NCBI GenBank assembly: GCA_031254455.1
Contig: JAIRUI010000112.1
Coordinates: forward strand, 1 to 25,216
From: Chitinispirillales bacterium
Lineage (GTDB): Bacteria; Fibrobacterota; Chitinivibrionia; Chitinivibrionales; Chitinivibrionaceae
Length of the DNA: 25,216 bases
Direction: 5' to 3'
This document shows, one piece after another, positions 16,057-24,097 of this stretch. Numbering within the stretch: position 1 is the first letter of the stretch; each line of letters begins with the position of its first letter. Made by a program: the position numbers and the translations under genes. The notes under the pieces were generated by a model. It saw only the letters and a program-made list of their open reading frames with translations, was not told the origin of the DNA and did no database searches.

Positions 16057-17838
16057 TTATGTCTCAATTTTGGGAAGATTGTGTTTAATATGCAATTCGC
16101 GCAGTTGTAATTGAGACGCTTGCGCAGGAGCGCCCATCATCAAATCCTGCGCTTTTTGATTCATTGGAAACGCAATTACTTCTCTAAGATTATTCTCTCC
16201 GGTTAAAAGCATAATCATTCTATCAACTCCCGGAGCAATTCCACCGTGGGGAGGTGCGCCTAACTTGAACGCGTTTATCATTCCTCCGAATTTATTATCC
16301 ACAAATTCTTTGTCGTAACCGGCTATTTCAAACGCCTTGTACATAATTTCTGGGCGGTGGTTTCGGATTGCTCCAGACGATAATTCTACGCCGTTTACGA
16401 CAATATCGTATTGGTAAGCCAAAATATCAAGCGGATTTTTGTTTGTAAGTACGTCCATTTCGCCCTGCGGCATAGAAAACGGATTGTGTGAAAATTCGAT
16501 TTTGTTCGTTTCGCGGTTTAGTTCAAACATTGGAAAATCCACTATCCAGCAAAAACGATAAACCCCCTTTTCAATTATGTCCAAATCGCCGCCTAATTTA
16601 ATCCTGAGTTTTCCGGCAATGTCGCTTGCCGTATGCTCTTCGTCGCACATAAAAAATACCACGTCTCCATTCTTTGCGCCAGTGCGTTCAGTGATTTTTG
16701 CAATAGTCGTCTCATCCAAGAATTTAAGAATCGGTCCTTTTATTTCACCGTCTTTCCAAGTAAGGTAGGCAAGTCCTTTAGCCCCGATTGATTGGGCGTA
16801 TTCGACCATTTTATCAAAAAAAGAACGCGGTTGGTTTGCACAATTTTTTACCGGAATGGCGCGCACGACGCCCCCGCTTTTTACTGCGTTTGCAAACGCA
16901 GTAAAGCCGCAATTTTCAAAAATATCGCTTGTTTCGCAGATTTCAATCGGTATTCGCAAATCAGGTTTGTCTGTTCCGTATTTTAACATAGCGTCGCGAA
17001 ACGCAATTCGCACAAACGGAGTAACGTCCGCCTTAAAAATCCCAAATTTATTGAAAGTGTTCGATAAAACATCTTCCAAAATCACAAAAATATCATCTTG
17101 TTCGACAAACGACATTTCGATATCCAACTGATAAAATTCACCTGGACTTCTGTCCGCCCGTGCGTCTTCGTCTCGGAAGCACGGCGCAATTTGGAAGTAT
17201 TTGTCAAATCCGCTTACCATAAGCAGTTGTTTGAACTGTTGCGGCGCCTGCGGAAGCGCGTAAAATTTCCCCGGATGAACACGGCTAGGCACCAAATAAT
17301 CTCTTGCGCCTTCAGGCGATGAACTGGTCAATATCGGGGTTTGAAATTCAGTGAATCCGTGATTGATCATTTTTTGACGCAAATACGAAATCACTTTGCT
17401 TCTCAAAATGATATTATTGTGTAATTTTTCCTTTCGCAAGTCAATGTAGCGATAAGTCAAGCGCAAATCTTCGGGTGCGTCTTTTTCGGGAAAAACCGGA
17501 AACGGAAGCTGTTCGCATTCACCCAGAACTTCGTAATCTTTTGCAGTGATTTCGATGTCACCGGTTTTCATATTCGGATTTATATTTTCTCCGGTTCGTG
17601 CAACGACGATTCCCATAAATTTCGCTACGGTTTCTTTTGGAAGATGCCCGATTTCATATTGTTTGGGATTGTCGGGATAAATGACGACCTGCGTGAGTCC
17701 GTAGTGGTCGCGTAAATCTATAAATAAAACGCCGCCGTGGTCGCGCCGATTATGAATCCAGCCGCAAAGTTTTACTTCTTCACCTATATGTTGTTTTGAA
17801 AGTTCGTTGCAATTATGCGTCCGATACGAATTTGCCAT
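16057..17838 (-). CDS. aspS: Aspartyl-tRNA synthetase, bacterial type, 593 aa
   Basis: Charges tRNA with aspartate. The N-terminal OB anticodon domain reads WIHNRRDHGGVLFIDLRD (27-44). Class II motif 2 is FRDEDARADR (221-230); a GAD insert lies around 290-410; motif 3 is GGIAPGVDRM near 555. Length fits the bacterial family. AAGGAATTTTT precedes the ATG. The residue after RRD is His34, where discriminating enzymes usually carry Leu; His is typical of non-discriminating AspRS, which also charges tRNA-Asn for GatCAB. It is divergent from lspA. Confidence 0.97.
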   Translation of the reverse strand: MANSYRTHNCNELSKQHIGEEVKLCGWIHNRRDHGGVLFIDLRDHYGLTQVVIYPDNPKQYEIGHLPKETVAKFMGIVVARTGENINPNMKTGDIEITAKDYEVLGECEQLPFPVFPEKDAPEDLRLTYRYIDLRKEKLHNNIILRSKVISYLRQKMINHGFTEFQTPILTSSSPEGARDYLVPSRVHPGKFYALPQAPQQFKQLLMVSGFDKYFQIAPCFRDEDARADRSPGEFYQLDIEMSFVEQDDIFVILEDVLSNTFNKFGIFKADVTPFVRIAFRDAMLKYGTDKPDLRIPIEICETSDIFENCGFTAFANAVKSGGVVRAIPVKNCANQPRSFFDKMVEYAQSIGAKGLAYLTWKDGEIKGPILKFLDETTIAKITERTGAKNGDVVFFMCDEEHTASDIAGKLRIKLGGDLDIIEKGVYRFCWIVDFPMFELNRETNKIEFSHNPFSMPQGEMDVLTNKNPLDILAYQYDIVVNGVELSSGAIRNHRPEIMYKAFEIAGYDKEFVDNKFGGMINAFKLGAPPHGGIAPGVDRMIMLLTGENNLREVIAFPMNQKAQDLMMGAPAQASQLQLRELHIKHNLPKIET

Positions 17839-17856
17839 AAAAATTCCTTATTCATG

Positions 17857-17885
17857 TTAAAAATTACGTACTAAAATACTATAAT
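17857..17885 (+). promoter_or_regulatory. Possible lspA promoter
   Basis: TATAAT at 17880-17885 with a weak -35 (GTTAAA, 17857-17862) and a 17-bp spacer, in the 100-bp gap between divergent aspS and lspA. The leader would be about 45 nt. Confidence 0.4.
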
Positions 17886-17938
17886 TCAATCTGGCGAAAT
17901 GTATTTTACCAAAAAAACGCTTTAATAAGGAATAAAAA

Positions 17939-18496
17939 TTGGAGCAAAAATCGGATTTCCGTAAAATAATTTTGTTTGTCGTTTTAACGATAATTTTTGC
18001 GGCGTTTGATTTTGCAAGTAAACAGGCTGTTGTTACGACCATGCAGGTCGGCGATTATTTTCCGATTTTCGGAAATACTTTCGGGCTTTATTTGGTTTAT
18101 AACAAAGGTGCGATTTTCAGTTTTGACCCGTCAAAATATATCCCGTTTATCAAAAATGCACATTTTTTCTTATTTGTTACGTTTATTGCGTTAGGATTTT
18201 TATCGTATTATATTGTAAAATTAGATTATAGAAAGCAAAAATTGCTTTTTTGGGGAATAATTTTTATTTGTGCGGGCGCGATCGGCAATGGAATTGATAG
18301 AATAATACGTCCAGAAAGTGCGGTTGTGGATTTTTTTATGGCTGACTTAGGGTTTCGTTTGGGACCTATCCCGTTTGATCCTTGGCCTATCTTTAATTTT
18401 GCCGATATTTTTGTAAATATTGGACTCGGTTTGTTTATATTGGACTATTTTGTTTCGGCGAAAAAACGGGAGAAGCCCGATTGTCCGAAAAAATAA
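17939..18496 (+). CDS. lspA: Signal peptidase II, 185 aa
   Basis: An inner-membrane aspartyl protease that removes lipoprotein signal peptides, consistent with the lipoproteins in this window. It has four membrane helices and the family motifs DFASK (24-28), NKGAIFS (55-61), GNGIDR with catalytic Asp120, and FNFADI with catalytic Asp156. A longer loop sits between these last two (VVDFFMADLGFRLGPIPFDPWP). Start TTG at 17939 with AAGGAA upstream; no nearby ATG fits. Its last 16 bases overlap the following pseudouridine synthase gene. Confidence 0.95.
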   Translation: MEQKSDFRKIILFVVLTIIFAAFDFASKQAVVTTMQVGDYFPIFGNTFGLYLVYNKGAIFSFDPSKYIPFIKNAHFFLFVTFIALGFLSYYIVKLDYRKQKLLFWGIIFICAGAIGNGIDRIIRPESAVVDFFMADLGFRLGPIPFDPWPIFNFADIFVNIGLGLFILDYFVSAKKREKPDCPKK

Positions 18497-19491
18497 TTAA
18501 ACAGAAAATATCTTTTGAATTTGTAAACGAGCGGCTTGATTTATTCGTGTCGAGTTTTTTTGAAGATATTTCGAGAAGTAAAATTCAATCGTCTATAGAA
18601 AACGGGTATGTGCTTGTAAATAAAAATATCGTAAAAAAAAGTTATATGCTTCGTGAAAACGACGAAATTATCATAGACGAAGAGAAAATTTATGAGGAAA
18701 ATCCGAGAAATTTGCCGGTTTTGCCGGAAGAAATTAATTTGGATATTATTTGGGAAGACAGATATTATATAGCCGTAAATAAACCGGCAGGGCTTGTTGT
18801 TCATCCAGGACACGGGCAAAAAAAGGGGACGCTTCTAAACGGGCTCTACTATTATGCTGATAAAAAATTTATACCGATTTTGGCGCATCGGATTGATAAG
18901 AACACAAGCGGGGTTGTTATTGCTGCAAAAAACGAAACCGCTCATGAAAAATTGAGTAAGAAATTTGCAGAACGAGAGATTTATAAATGTTATGCAGGGA
19001 TTTGTATCGGAAAACTCCCTGATTTTATGAGTGGAATAATTGAATTTCCAATCGGTCGCGATAAAAAAGACCCTATAAAAATGGCTATTGATTACCAAAA
19101 CGGCAGATATGCGAGAACCGACTACGAAATTATACATTTTCAAAACGGAATTCATTTCACATGTTTTCGGCTTCATACGGGACGAACACATCAAATCAGA
19201 GTTCATTGTTCAAACGGCGGATTCCCGATAATTTGTGATGAAATATACGGCGGTTCAAAAGAAAAAATTAAATTTTTGGAACAAAAAGACAGAAATTTTG
19301 CGTTAAAAATTTACGGATGTTTTGCCCGTCAGGCGCTTCATGCAAGATTTATTTCATTTAATCACCCTTTTTCAAACGAAAAAATTTCAATTTTAGCCAC
19401 ATTCCCTGAGGATTTCTGCAATTCTTTTTGTGAAGCGGGGTTGAACGAAGAAAAATTTAATATTTTTGATCGCGAAAATTCAATTTGTTGA
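18481..19491 (+). CDS. RluA-family pseudouridine synthase, 336 aa
   Basis: Converts uridine to pseudouridine in rRNA or tRNA. Residues 10-65 are an S4 RNA-binding domain; the catalytic domain carries VNKPAGLVVHPG, HRIDKNTSGVV with catalytic Asp139, and RTHQIRVH. It is closest in layout to RluD, but the exact target site is not readable. The start is TTG, overlapping the lspA 3' end by 16 bp, the frequent lspA-rluD arrangement. Confidence 0.92.
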   Translation: MSEKIIKQKISFEFVNERLDLFVSSFFEDISRSKIQSSIENGYVLVNKNIVKKSYMLRENDEIIIDEEKIYEENPRNLPVLPEEINLDIIWEDRYYIAVNKPAGLVVHPGHGQKKGTLLNGLYYYADKKFIPILAHRIDKNTSGVVIAAKNETAHEKLSKKFAEREIYKCYAGICIGKLPDFMSGIIEFPIGRDKKDPIKMAIDYQNGRYARTDYEIIHFQNGIHFTCFRLHTGRTHQIRVHCSNGGFPIICDEIYGGSKEKIKFLEQKDRNFALKIYGCFARQALHARFISFNHPFSNEKISILATFPEDFCNSFCEAGLNEEKFNIFDRENSIC

Positions 19492-19503
19492 TTAAATTAA
19501 AAA

Positions 19504-19540
19504 ATAAAAAAACGGACGAGAAAGTTTCCTCTCCCGTCCT
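19504..19540 (-). terminator. Terminator of the 473-aa secreted protein gene
   Basis: On the minus strand GGACGGGAGAG pairs with CTCTCGTCC-like sequence (one bulge) and leads into a run of seven Ts. The T-run direction points to the minus-strand gene ending at 19566. Confidence 0.8.
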
Positions 19541-19565
19541 GACAGACTGTTTGTCTAAATTTTAT

Positions 19566-20987
19566 TTATTCGTCAACATCGTCAACGTCGTCGGTATCTT
19601 TATTATTGATTTCTTTCTTCTCAAGTCTTGCACAATTCAAAACACTGTAATACTGTCCGACATCCAATGCAGCCGCTTTAATAGAACCTACAAGAGTTTT
19701 ATAATTCCACGGTTCGACATTTTCGGGCAACGAAAGTATCATTTTTGAACATACCGGACCAAAGTTGGCTACGAGTAATTCGCCGAACGGATTCACCCCT
19801 TCATTGTCTCCTGGAACAGTGCTCAATTCAATACAGTCTTTAGATATTTCGGCGCTTGCAAACTCCAAGATATTCAACGTAAGGTTAAAATTCTGCGCTG
19901 TCCGCAACAAAGCATATCTGTCGGTTGTAAGCCATTTCCCAAACTTTGTTTTCGCATTGGAAGCGTAACCTATTTTGTTAACATCTTCGTTGTACCATTT
20001 AATCGCTCGGTTAATTTCACGAAGAGCCCAGTGATTATTTGAATTAAGTAAGGTTTTTTTGCTTTTTCCGGTTTTTGTCACTTCGTCGTTGAGTCTAGTT
20101 TGTAATTTTTCATAAAATTTTTGAAGTTCCGGATTTGCAAATTTCTTGCTCTTAAACGGAACAGGAACGCCATGCTTGTTCTCAAACACTATCTTTTTTT
20201 CTTCCTTGACTCCCAACAACGAGTTCATCGCCGACGTGGCGGCTTCGGTAGCGACTTCCTTACCGACTTCCTTAGCCAAGTCTTTAGCTGCCTCTTTAGC
20301 GGCGGCGTCATCGCCTGATTGAACCGCCTTGGCATAATTACTTGCCGCTTCTTCTAGAGCGGTTGGGAACCCGTCGGCGTCAACTTCGTCCAAACCCCAT
20401 TTAGCCGCTAATTCATCCATATCTATTGTTCTCAATGCTTCCGTTGACGCCGTCCACGACTTGTACGCTACGGTAGAGCCTTTTGATTTGGCGTATTGTC
20501 CGGTAGCAAAATCATTAGCCGCCTTATTTAACGCCTGAATACCTTTTTCGGTAAAATGTTCTTCCATTAACAAATTAAGCGGAGCGCTGCCTTGTGCGTT
20601 CCCTTTTTCGTCACTTAAAGTTACCGGTCCAAGAGGTCCGCTTTGAATATATCCTAAAAGAACTTGATAATTGAAAGCGGCGCGGCGAAGTGCTTGAATA
20701 TCGCTCGCGTCTCTGACATATCTTCCGGCGTTGATTCCGAAACGTTTCATGGCTTGTTTATATCCTGCCAATCCTTTTACCTTTGCGCTGGCAGCTTGTA
20801 AATCAGGATTTACATACGTGAGAGCTTTCGGCTTTTCCGCCGTTCCTTTTAACGGGAAGGGAAGTTGAGAAGTTACCAACGCTTCATACCCGCGTTTTTC
20901 TGCCTGAAATGGAGTTTCACCGAACTCAATTGCCGCAAACAACGGCATCATACTACACAAAACCAACATGAAAAAACACTTTTTCAT
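19566..20987 (-). CDS. Secreted protein of unknown function, 473 aa
   Basis: A signal peptide (MKKCFFMLVLCSMMPLFAA) and a largely helical body. Residues 215-265 form an Ala/Lys/Glu-rich amphipathic stretch (DDAAAKEAAKDLAKEVGKE) that may be a coiled coil; the C-terminus is acidic (DTDDVDDVDE). Two Cys near the C-terminal third could form a disulfide. AAAGGGTT precedes the ATG. It stands alone between a terminator and a long regulatory gap. I recognise no family; a lineage-specific envelope or periplasmic protein is likely. Confidence 0.8.
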   Translation of the reverse strand: MKKCFFMLVLCSMMPLFAAIEFGETPFQAEKRGYEALVTSQLPFPLKGTAEKPKALTYVNPDLQAASAKVKGLAGYKQAMKRFGINAGRYVRDASDIQALRRAAFNYQVLLGYIQSGPLGPVTLSDEKGNAQGSAPLNLLMEEHFTEKGIQALNKAANDFATGQYAKSKGSTVAYKSWTASTEALRTIDMDELAAKWGLDEVDADGFPTALEEAASNYAKAVQSGDDAAAKEAAKDLAKEVGKEVATEAATSAMNSLLGVKEEKKIVFENKHGVPVPFKSKKFANPELQKFYEKLQTRLNDEVTKTGKSKKTLLNSNNHWALREINRAIKWYNEDVNKIGYASNAKTKFGKWLTTDRYALLRTAQNFNLTLNILEFASAEISKDCIELSTVPGDNEGVNPFGELLVANFGPVCSKMILSLPENVEPWNYKTLVGSIKAAALDVGQYYSVLNCARLEKKEINNKDTDDVDDVDE

Positions 20988-21057
20988 AATTTTAACCCTT
21001 TCATAGTTAAATTAAAAAAACGTACATATATATTTTGGAACACGTTGTTCGGGAAGC

Positions 21058-21076
21058 GGCGATAAAGTTTATCGCC
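21058..21076. promoter_or_regulatory. 19-bp palindrome upstream of secreted-protein gene
   Basis: GGCGATAAA and TTTATCGCC flank a single base. It sits 70-90 bp ahead of the start at 20987, so it could be an operator or an RNA hairpin. The 20988-21399 gap holds this, a promoter, two hairpins and a second promoter, but no gene. Confidence 0.5.
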
Positions 21077-21157
21077 TTTGCTGTGGTAAAGGTCTGGTTT
21101 TGCAGTTGCGGATATCGGCAATATTAAAAGTATCAAGTTATCTATAACCTTTTTGAG

Positions 21158-21185
21158 TTGTTTTTGTATTTAAATATACTATAAT
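21158..21185 (+). promoter_or_regulatory. Candidate promoter for a leader or small RNA
   Basis: TTGTTT (21158-21163), a 16-bp spacer, and a perfect TATAAT (21180-21185). Transcription would begin near 21192 and enter the hairpins at 21210-21297. Confidence 0.5.
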
Positions 21186-21191
21186 GGCATA

Positions 21192-21297
21192 GTAATTATC
21201 GGAAAATTTTGTGAAAGATAAAATCTTTTACATATAAGCAAATTATGAATAAAAAAGACAAAATATGGTTTTCTATTTTGTCTTTTTTATTCATAAT
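21192..21297 (+). ncRNA. Candidate structured small RNA or leader
   Basis: About 105 nt after a TATAAT box. Hairpin 1 (21210-21232) pairs TGTGAAAGAT with ATCTTTTACA around AAA. Hairpin 2 is a perfect 24-bp stem (21242-21265 with 21274-21297) with an 8-nt loop; its 3' arm is U-rich (TCTTTTTTAT) and could act as a terminator. No open frame fits. The stem could instead be a transcription terminator protecting the next promoter. Confidence 0.4.
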
Positions 21298-21307
21298 CAA
21301 CTTTTTA

Positions 21308-21337
21308 TTGACAATTATTTGACAATTATAGTATATT
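21308..21337 (+). promoter_or_regulatory. Promoter of the small exported protein gene
   Basis: TTGACA (21308-21313), 18-bp spacer, TATATT (21332-21337). A second TTGACA at 21319-21324 pairs with TATGTT at 21343-21348 with the same spacing, so two overlapping promoters are possible. Confidence 0.6.
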
Positions 21338-21359
21338 TATGGTATGTTTATATTAAAAC

Positions 21360-21376
21360 TTGTCCGATTCGGACAA
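21360..21376 (+). promoter_or_regulatory. Operator-like palindrome after the promoter
   Basis: TTGTCCG-ATT-CGGACAA, a perfect 7-bp inverted repeat placed roughly 5 to 30 bases downstream of the predicted start sites. This is a suitable place for a repressor to act; the regulator is unknown. Confidence 0.5.
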
Positions 21377-21399
21377 TAATAGAAAGGGTGTGGTTTGTT

Positions 21400-21612
21400 A
21401 TGAGAGATTTTCTCAAATTGTTTGGCGTATTGATGTTGGTATTGTGCGTGGGTAATGTCTTTGCCCAAGACGAAGAAGAGGCTCCGGCAGCGGTTGATGC
21501 AGTAGAAACGGTTGATGCAGTAGATGTTGTTAGTGAACAACCGTCGGATAGCAAGGATACAGATACGGCAAATAAAAAGACAAAAAAGTCAAAAGACAAA
21601 AAAGTTAAATAA
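21400..21612 (+). CDS. Small exported acidic/Lys-rich protein, 70 aa
   Basis: A signal peptide (MRDFLKLFGVLMLVLCVGNVFA) is followed by a low-complexity mature part: Ala/Val/Asp repeats (AVDAVETVDAVDVV), then a Lys-rich tail (KKTKKSKDKKVK). AAAGGGTG precedes the ATG at 21400; the longer frame from 21265 reads through the promoter and is rejected. It is a single gene with its own promoter, operator-like site and terminator, so it is probably highly regulated. Function unknown. Confidence 0.75.
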   Translation: MRDFLKLFGVLMLVLCVGNVFAQDEEEAPAAVDAVETVDAVDVVSEQPSDSKDTDTANKKTKKSKDKKVK

Positions 21613-21634
21613 TAAGAATTAAACATCTTATTTC

Positions 21635-21671
21635 TATTGGAGTGGAAAATTTTCTACTCCAATATTTTTTT
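21635..21671 (+). terminator. Terminator of the 70-aa protein gene
   Basis: TATTGGAGT and ACTCCAATA flank GGAAAATTTTCT, itself palindromic, giving a near-perfect 15-bp stem followed by seven Ts. Confidence 0.88.
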
Positions 21672-21707
21672 GTTTTTCGGGTGATAATATTTTTGTTTTG
21701 TTTTTTA

Positions 21708-21740
21708 ATAAAAAAGAGTTTCAAGCGCACTTGAAACTCT
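21708..21740 (-). terminator. Terminator of the tRNA operon
   Basis: On the minus strand AGAGTTTCAAG and CTTGAAACTCT form a perfect 11-bp stem with a 4-nt loop, followed by TTTTTA. It lies 9 bp after tRNA-Cys. Confidence 0.92.
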
Positions 21741-21748
21741 GATATTTC

Positions 21749-21822
21749 TGGAGGTGGCGCCCGGATTCGAACCGGGGATGGAGGTTTTGCAGACCGCTGC
21801 CTTACCACTTGGCTATGCCACC
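21749..21822 (-). tRNA. tRNA-Cys (GCA)
   Basis: Minus-strand cloverleaf beginning GGTGGCATAGCC, anticodon loop CTGCAAA, T-arm CCCGGTTCGAATCCGGG, and an encoded CCA. The acceptor stem has a possible A-C mismatch at its last pair and the anticodon stem one C-T mismatch, but the overall fold is clear. Confidence 0.92.
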
Positions 21823-21830
21823 GAAAAAAT

Positions 21831-21905
21831 TGGAGCGAGAGACGGGACTTGAACCCGCGACAACTACCTTGGCAAGGTAGGGCTCTACCACTGAGCTACT
21901 CTCGC
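21831..21905 (-). tRNA. tRNA-Gly (GCC), copy 1
   Basis: Begins GCGAGAGTAGCTCAG, anticodon arm CTACC-TTGCCAA-GGTAG, T-arm GGGTTCAAGTCCC, acceptor closed by CTCTCGC, discriminator T and encoded CCA. Identical to the copy at 22005-22079. Confidence 0.96.
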
Positions 21906-21910
21906 GTATA

Positions 21911-21986
21911 TGGTAGCGGGAACCGGACTTGAACCGATGACCTCCGGGTTATGAGCCCGGCGAGCTACCAACTGCTCCATCCCGCG
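21911..21986 (-). tRNA. Initiator tRNA-fMet (CAT)
   Basis: Begins CGCGGGATGGAGCAG; anticodon arm CCGGG-CTCATAA-CCCGG carries the three G-C pairs of initiators, and position 1-72 is an unpaired C/T, both features of initiator tRNA. CCA is encoded. Confidence 0.93.
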
Positions 21987-22004
21987 ATAAAATCACACTT
22001 ATTT

Positions 22005-22079
22005 TGGAGCGAGAGACGGGACTTGAACCCGCGACAACTACCTTGGCAAGGTAGGGCTCTACCACTGAGCTACTCTCGC
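22005..22079 (-). tRNA. tRNA-Gly (GCC), copy 2
   Basis: Same 75-nt sequence as 21831-21905. First in the operon, about 23 bp downstream of the promoter at 22102-22131. Confidence 0.96.
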
Positions 22080-22101
22080 AAATTTCCAATTAAACAAAAC
22101 C

Positions 22102-22131
22102 AAAATACAATTGGTTACCGACAAAAGTCAA
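22102..22131 (-). promoter_or_regulatory. Promoter of the tRNA operon
   Basis: On the minus strand TTGACT (22126-22131), 18-bp spacer, TATTTT (22102-22107), ahead of four co-oriented tRNAs. Confidence 0.6.
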
Positions 22132-22144
22132 GGGTATTAGCAAA

Positions 22145-22435
22145 TTATTCTGGATTTATTGATGATACGCTTGTTATACACAAGCCTACGAATAACATCA
22201 TCGTTATTGCGTTTATTACGATATGTTTGTGCTTTTTGTTTTTTTTATTGAACGTTATTTCAGTCGTTTCGTTATTTTCCAATTCCAATAAAATTTCACT
22301 GTCCTGTAAATTCGAACTATCTACGCTTTGCGAAATATCTGTATTCGGGAAATATTCAATTTCTTCTATTTCATCTTGTGCGAAAATTAAAAATATTATC
22401 AAAAACAACAGGAAAAAAGGAGATAAAAATTTCAA
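22145..22435 (-). CDS. Small membrane/exported protein downstream of rho, 96 aa
   Basis: An N-terminal signal or membrane segment (residues 1-19, FLSPFFLLFLIIFLIFAQ), an acidic middle (DEIEEIEYFPNTD), a basic KKNKKHKH stretch, and a C-terminal membrane helix (TMMLFVGLCITSV). The start is TTG, eight bases after the rho stop, with AGGA upstream, so it belongs to the rho transcript. Function unknown. Confidence 0.68.
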   Translation of the reverse strand: MKFLSPFFLLFLIIFLIFAQDEIEEIEYFPNTDISQSVDSSNLQDSEILLELENNETTEITFNKKNKKHKHIVINAITMMLFVGLCITSVSSINPE

Positions 22436-22443
22436 TTTTTATC

Positions 22444-23694
22444 CTATTTATTCATAGAATTCAAAAAATCCAAATTACTGCGCGTTCCCATTAGTTTTTC
22501 ACGCATATTTTCCATCATTTCTGTCGGAGTTCTGATACCGGAAAGCCATTTTCTTAAAATCCACATTCTATTTAAAACGTCTTCCGAGAGTAACAAATCT
22601 TCTTTTCGTGTTCCTGATTTCATAAGGTCTGCCGCAGGGAAAACTCTTCTATCGGCGATGTCGCGGTCAAGAACCAATTCCATATTTCCAGTTCCCTTGA
22701 ATTCTTCAAAAATAACATCGTCCATTTTGCTTCCGGTTTCTACTAACGCCGTTGCTAAAATAGTGAGTGAACCGCCGTTTTCAATATTTCTTGCCGCGCC
22801 GAAGAATTTTTTGGGTTTGTACAACGCTTGCGAATCCACACCTCCGGATAAAATTCTTCCGGAATGCGGTGCGACGGTATTGTACGCCCGTGCGAGGCGA
22901 GTTATGCTGTCAAGCAGAATCACAACGTCGTTTCCGTGTTCTACAAGTCGCTTTGCTCTTTCTATGGTCATTTCCGCAACCGCAACATGTCTGTCAGCCG
23001 GCTCGTCAAATGTTGAAGAAATAACTTCCGAGTCCACAGAATCTTCCATGTCGGTAACTTCTTCCGGACGTTCGTCAATAAGTAAAATCATCATATGAAC
23101 GTCCGGGTGGTTTTTTCGTATGGAATTTGCAATATTTTTCATAAGAATCGTCTTACCTGTTCTTGGCGGTGCAACAATGAGACCGCGTTGTCCTTTTCCG
23201 ATAGGTGTGAATAAATCTATGAGTCGTCCTGAAATGTCGTTTGGAACTCCGCCTTCAAGCGTAAATTTTTGTGTCGGAAAAATCGGTCTCAAGTCATCAA
23301 AAGCGATAATTCTCTTATGATTGTCAATATGCCCTCCGTTTATGGCGTCAACACGCAAAAGAGCAAAATATCTTTCCGTTTCTTTTGGACTTCTAATCGC
23401 CCCGCGTATGGCGTCTCCGGTTCTTAATCTGAATTTTTTAATTTGCGAAGGCGAAACATAAACGTCATCTTGCCCAGGCAAAAAGCAATTTTCGGCTGAA
23501 CGCATAAATCCAAACCCATCGGACATCACTTCAAGAACGCCTTCAGTCGTAATTTCTTCGCCTTTTAAGAAAGACGCTCGTAAAATGCGATACACAAAGT
23601 CTTGTTTTTTGTAGCCCGTTCCGTCTACATCGAGTTCATTCGCAAGTGCGGTGAGTTCTTCCACACCTTTCATTTTAAGTTCATTGACATCCAT
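22444..23694 (-). CDS. rho: Transcription termination factor Rho, 416 aa
   Basis: A hexameric RNA-dependent ATPase that ends transcription. Residues 1-45 are the N-terminal helical domain, 50-120 the cold-shock RNA-binding domain (GFGFMRS), then the ATPase core with Walker A APPRTGKT (175-182), LLIDERPEEVTDM, the Q-loop region and RTPTEMM near the C-terminus. No large N-terminal insert is present. AGGATGG precedes the ATG. Confidence 0.98.
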   Translation of the reverse strand: MDVNELKMKGVEELTALANELDVDGTGYKKQDFVYRILRASFLKGEEITTEGVLEVMSDGFGFMRSAENCFLPGQDDVYVSPSQIKKFRLRTGDAIRGAIRSPKETERYFALLRVDAINGGHIDNHKRIIAFDDLRPIFPTQKFTLEGGVPNDISGRLIDLFTPIGKGQRGLIVAPPRTGKTILMKNIANSIRKNHPDVHMMILLIDERPEEVTDMEDSVDSEVISSTFDEPADRHVAVAEMTIERAKRLVEHGNDVVILLDSITRLARAYNTVAPHSGRILSGGVDSQALYKPKKFFGAARNIENGGSLTILATALVETGSKMDDVIFEEFKGTGNMELVLDRDIADRRVFPAADLMKSGTRKEDLLLSEDVLNRMWILRKWLSGIRTPTEMMENMREKLMGTRSNLDFLNSMNK

Positions 23695-23872
23695 TGAACC
23701 ATCCTATTCAATAAAAATGTTGTTTAATAATAATTAAATCTCTTTTGGATAATAAATACCTATGTAAAGAGGAATTTCGAGAATTAAATCATATTAAAAA
23801 TAATAAAATGTTTTATGAATATGGTGAAAAATATTATTTTCAACTGAATTTTTATTTTGAAAGGTGAAAAAC

Positions 23873-24085
23873 GTGGATTTCTCGGTTATTTTGATTAAAT
23901 TAACAGGCGTTGTTATTTTTTTATTTACGATAAGAAGTATCGTTTTGCATGTAAAAAAAGAAAGCAAAGAGGCAAAGGCGGCTCAAACTCAATCCAAAGG
24001 CGAACGCTTTTTGAATGGAATTATTCTATACTTGTGGTTGTTTTTTATCACGGCTTTTTCACTTGGAATGATTTTTAATAATTAG
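23873..24085 (+). CDS. Small two-span membrane protein, 70 aa
   Basis: Hydrophobic segments at about residues 4-22 (ILIKLTGVVIFLFTI) and 48-66 (GIILYLWLFFITAFSLG) flank a charged loop (KKESKEAKAAQTQSKGER). GTG at 23873 follows AAAGGTG at good spacing; a GTG at 23864 overlaps that site and is less likely. The next gene starts 12 bp later, so the two are probably co-transcribed. Function unknown. Confidence 0.75.
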   Translation: MDFSVILIKLTGVVIFLFTIRSIVLHVKKESKEAKAAQTQSKGERFLNGIILYLWLFFITAFSLGMIFNN

Positions 24086-24097
24086 ATAGGGTAAACA

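Noticed and set aside
21038..21053. GAAC-N5-GTTC as a LexA-type box
   Set aside because: Spacing does not fit the known LexA sites and no SOS gene is adjacent.
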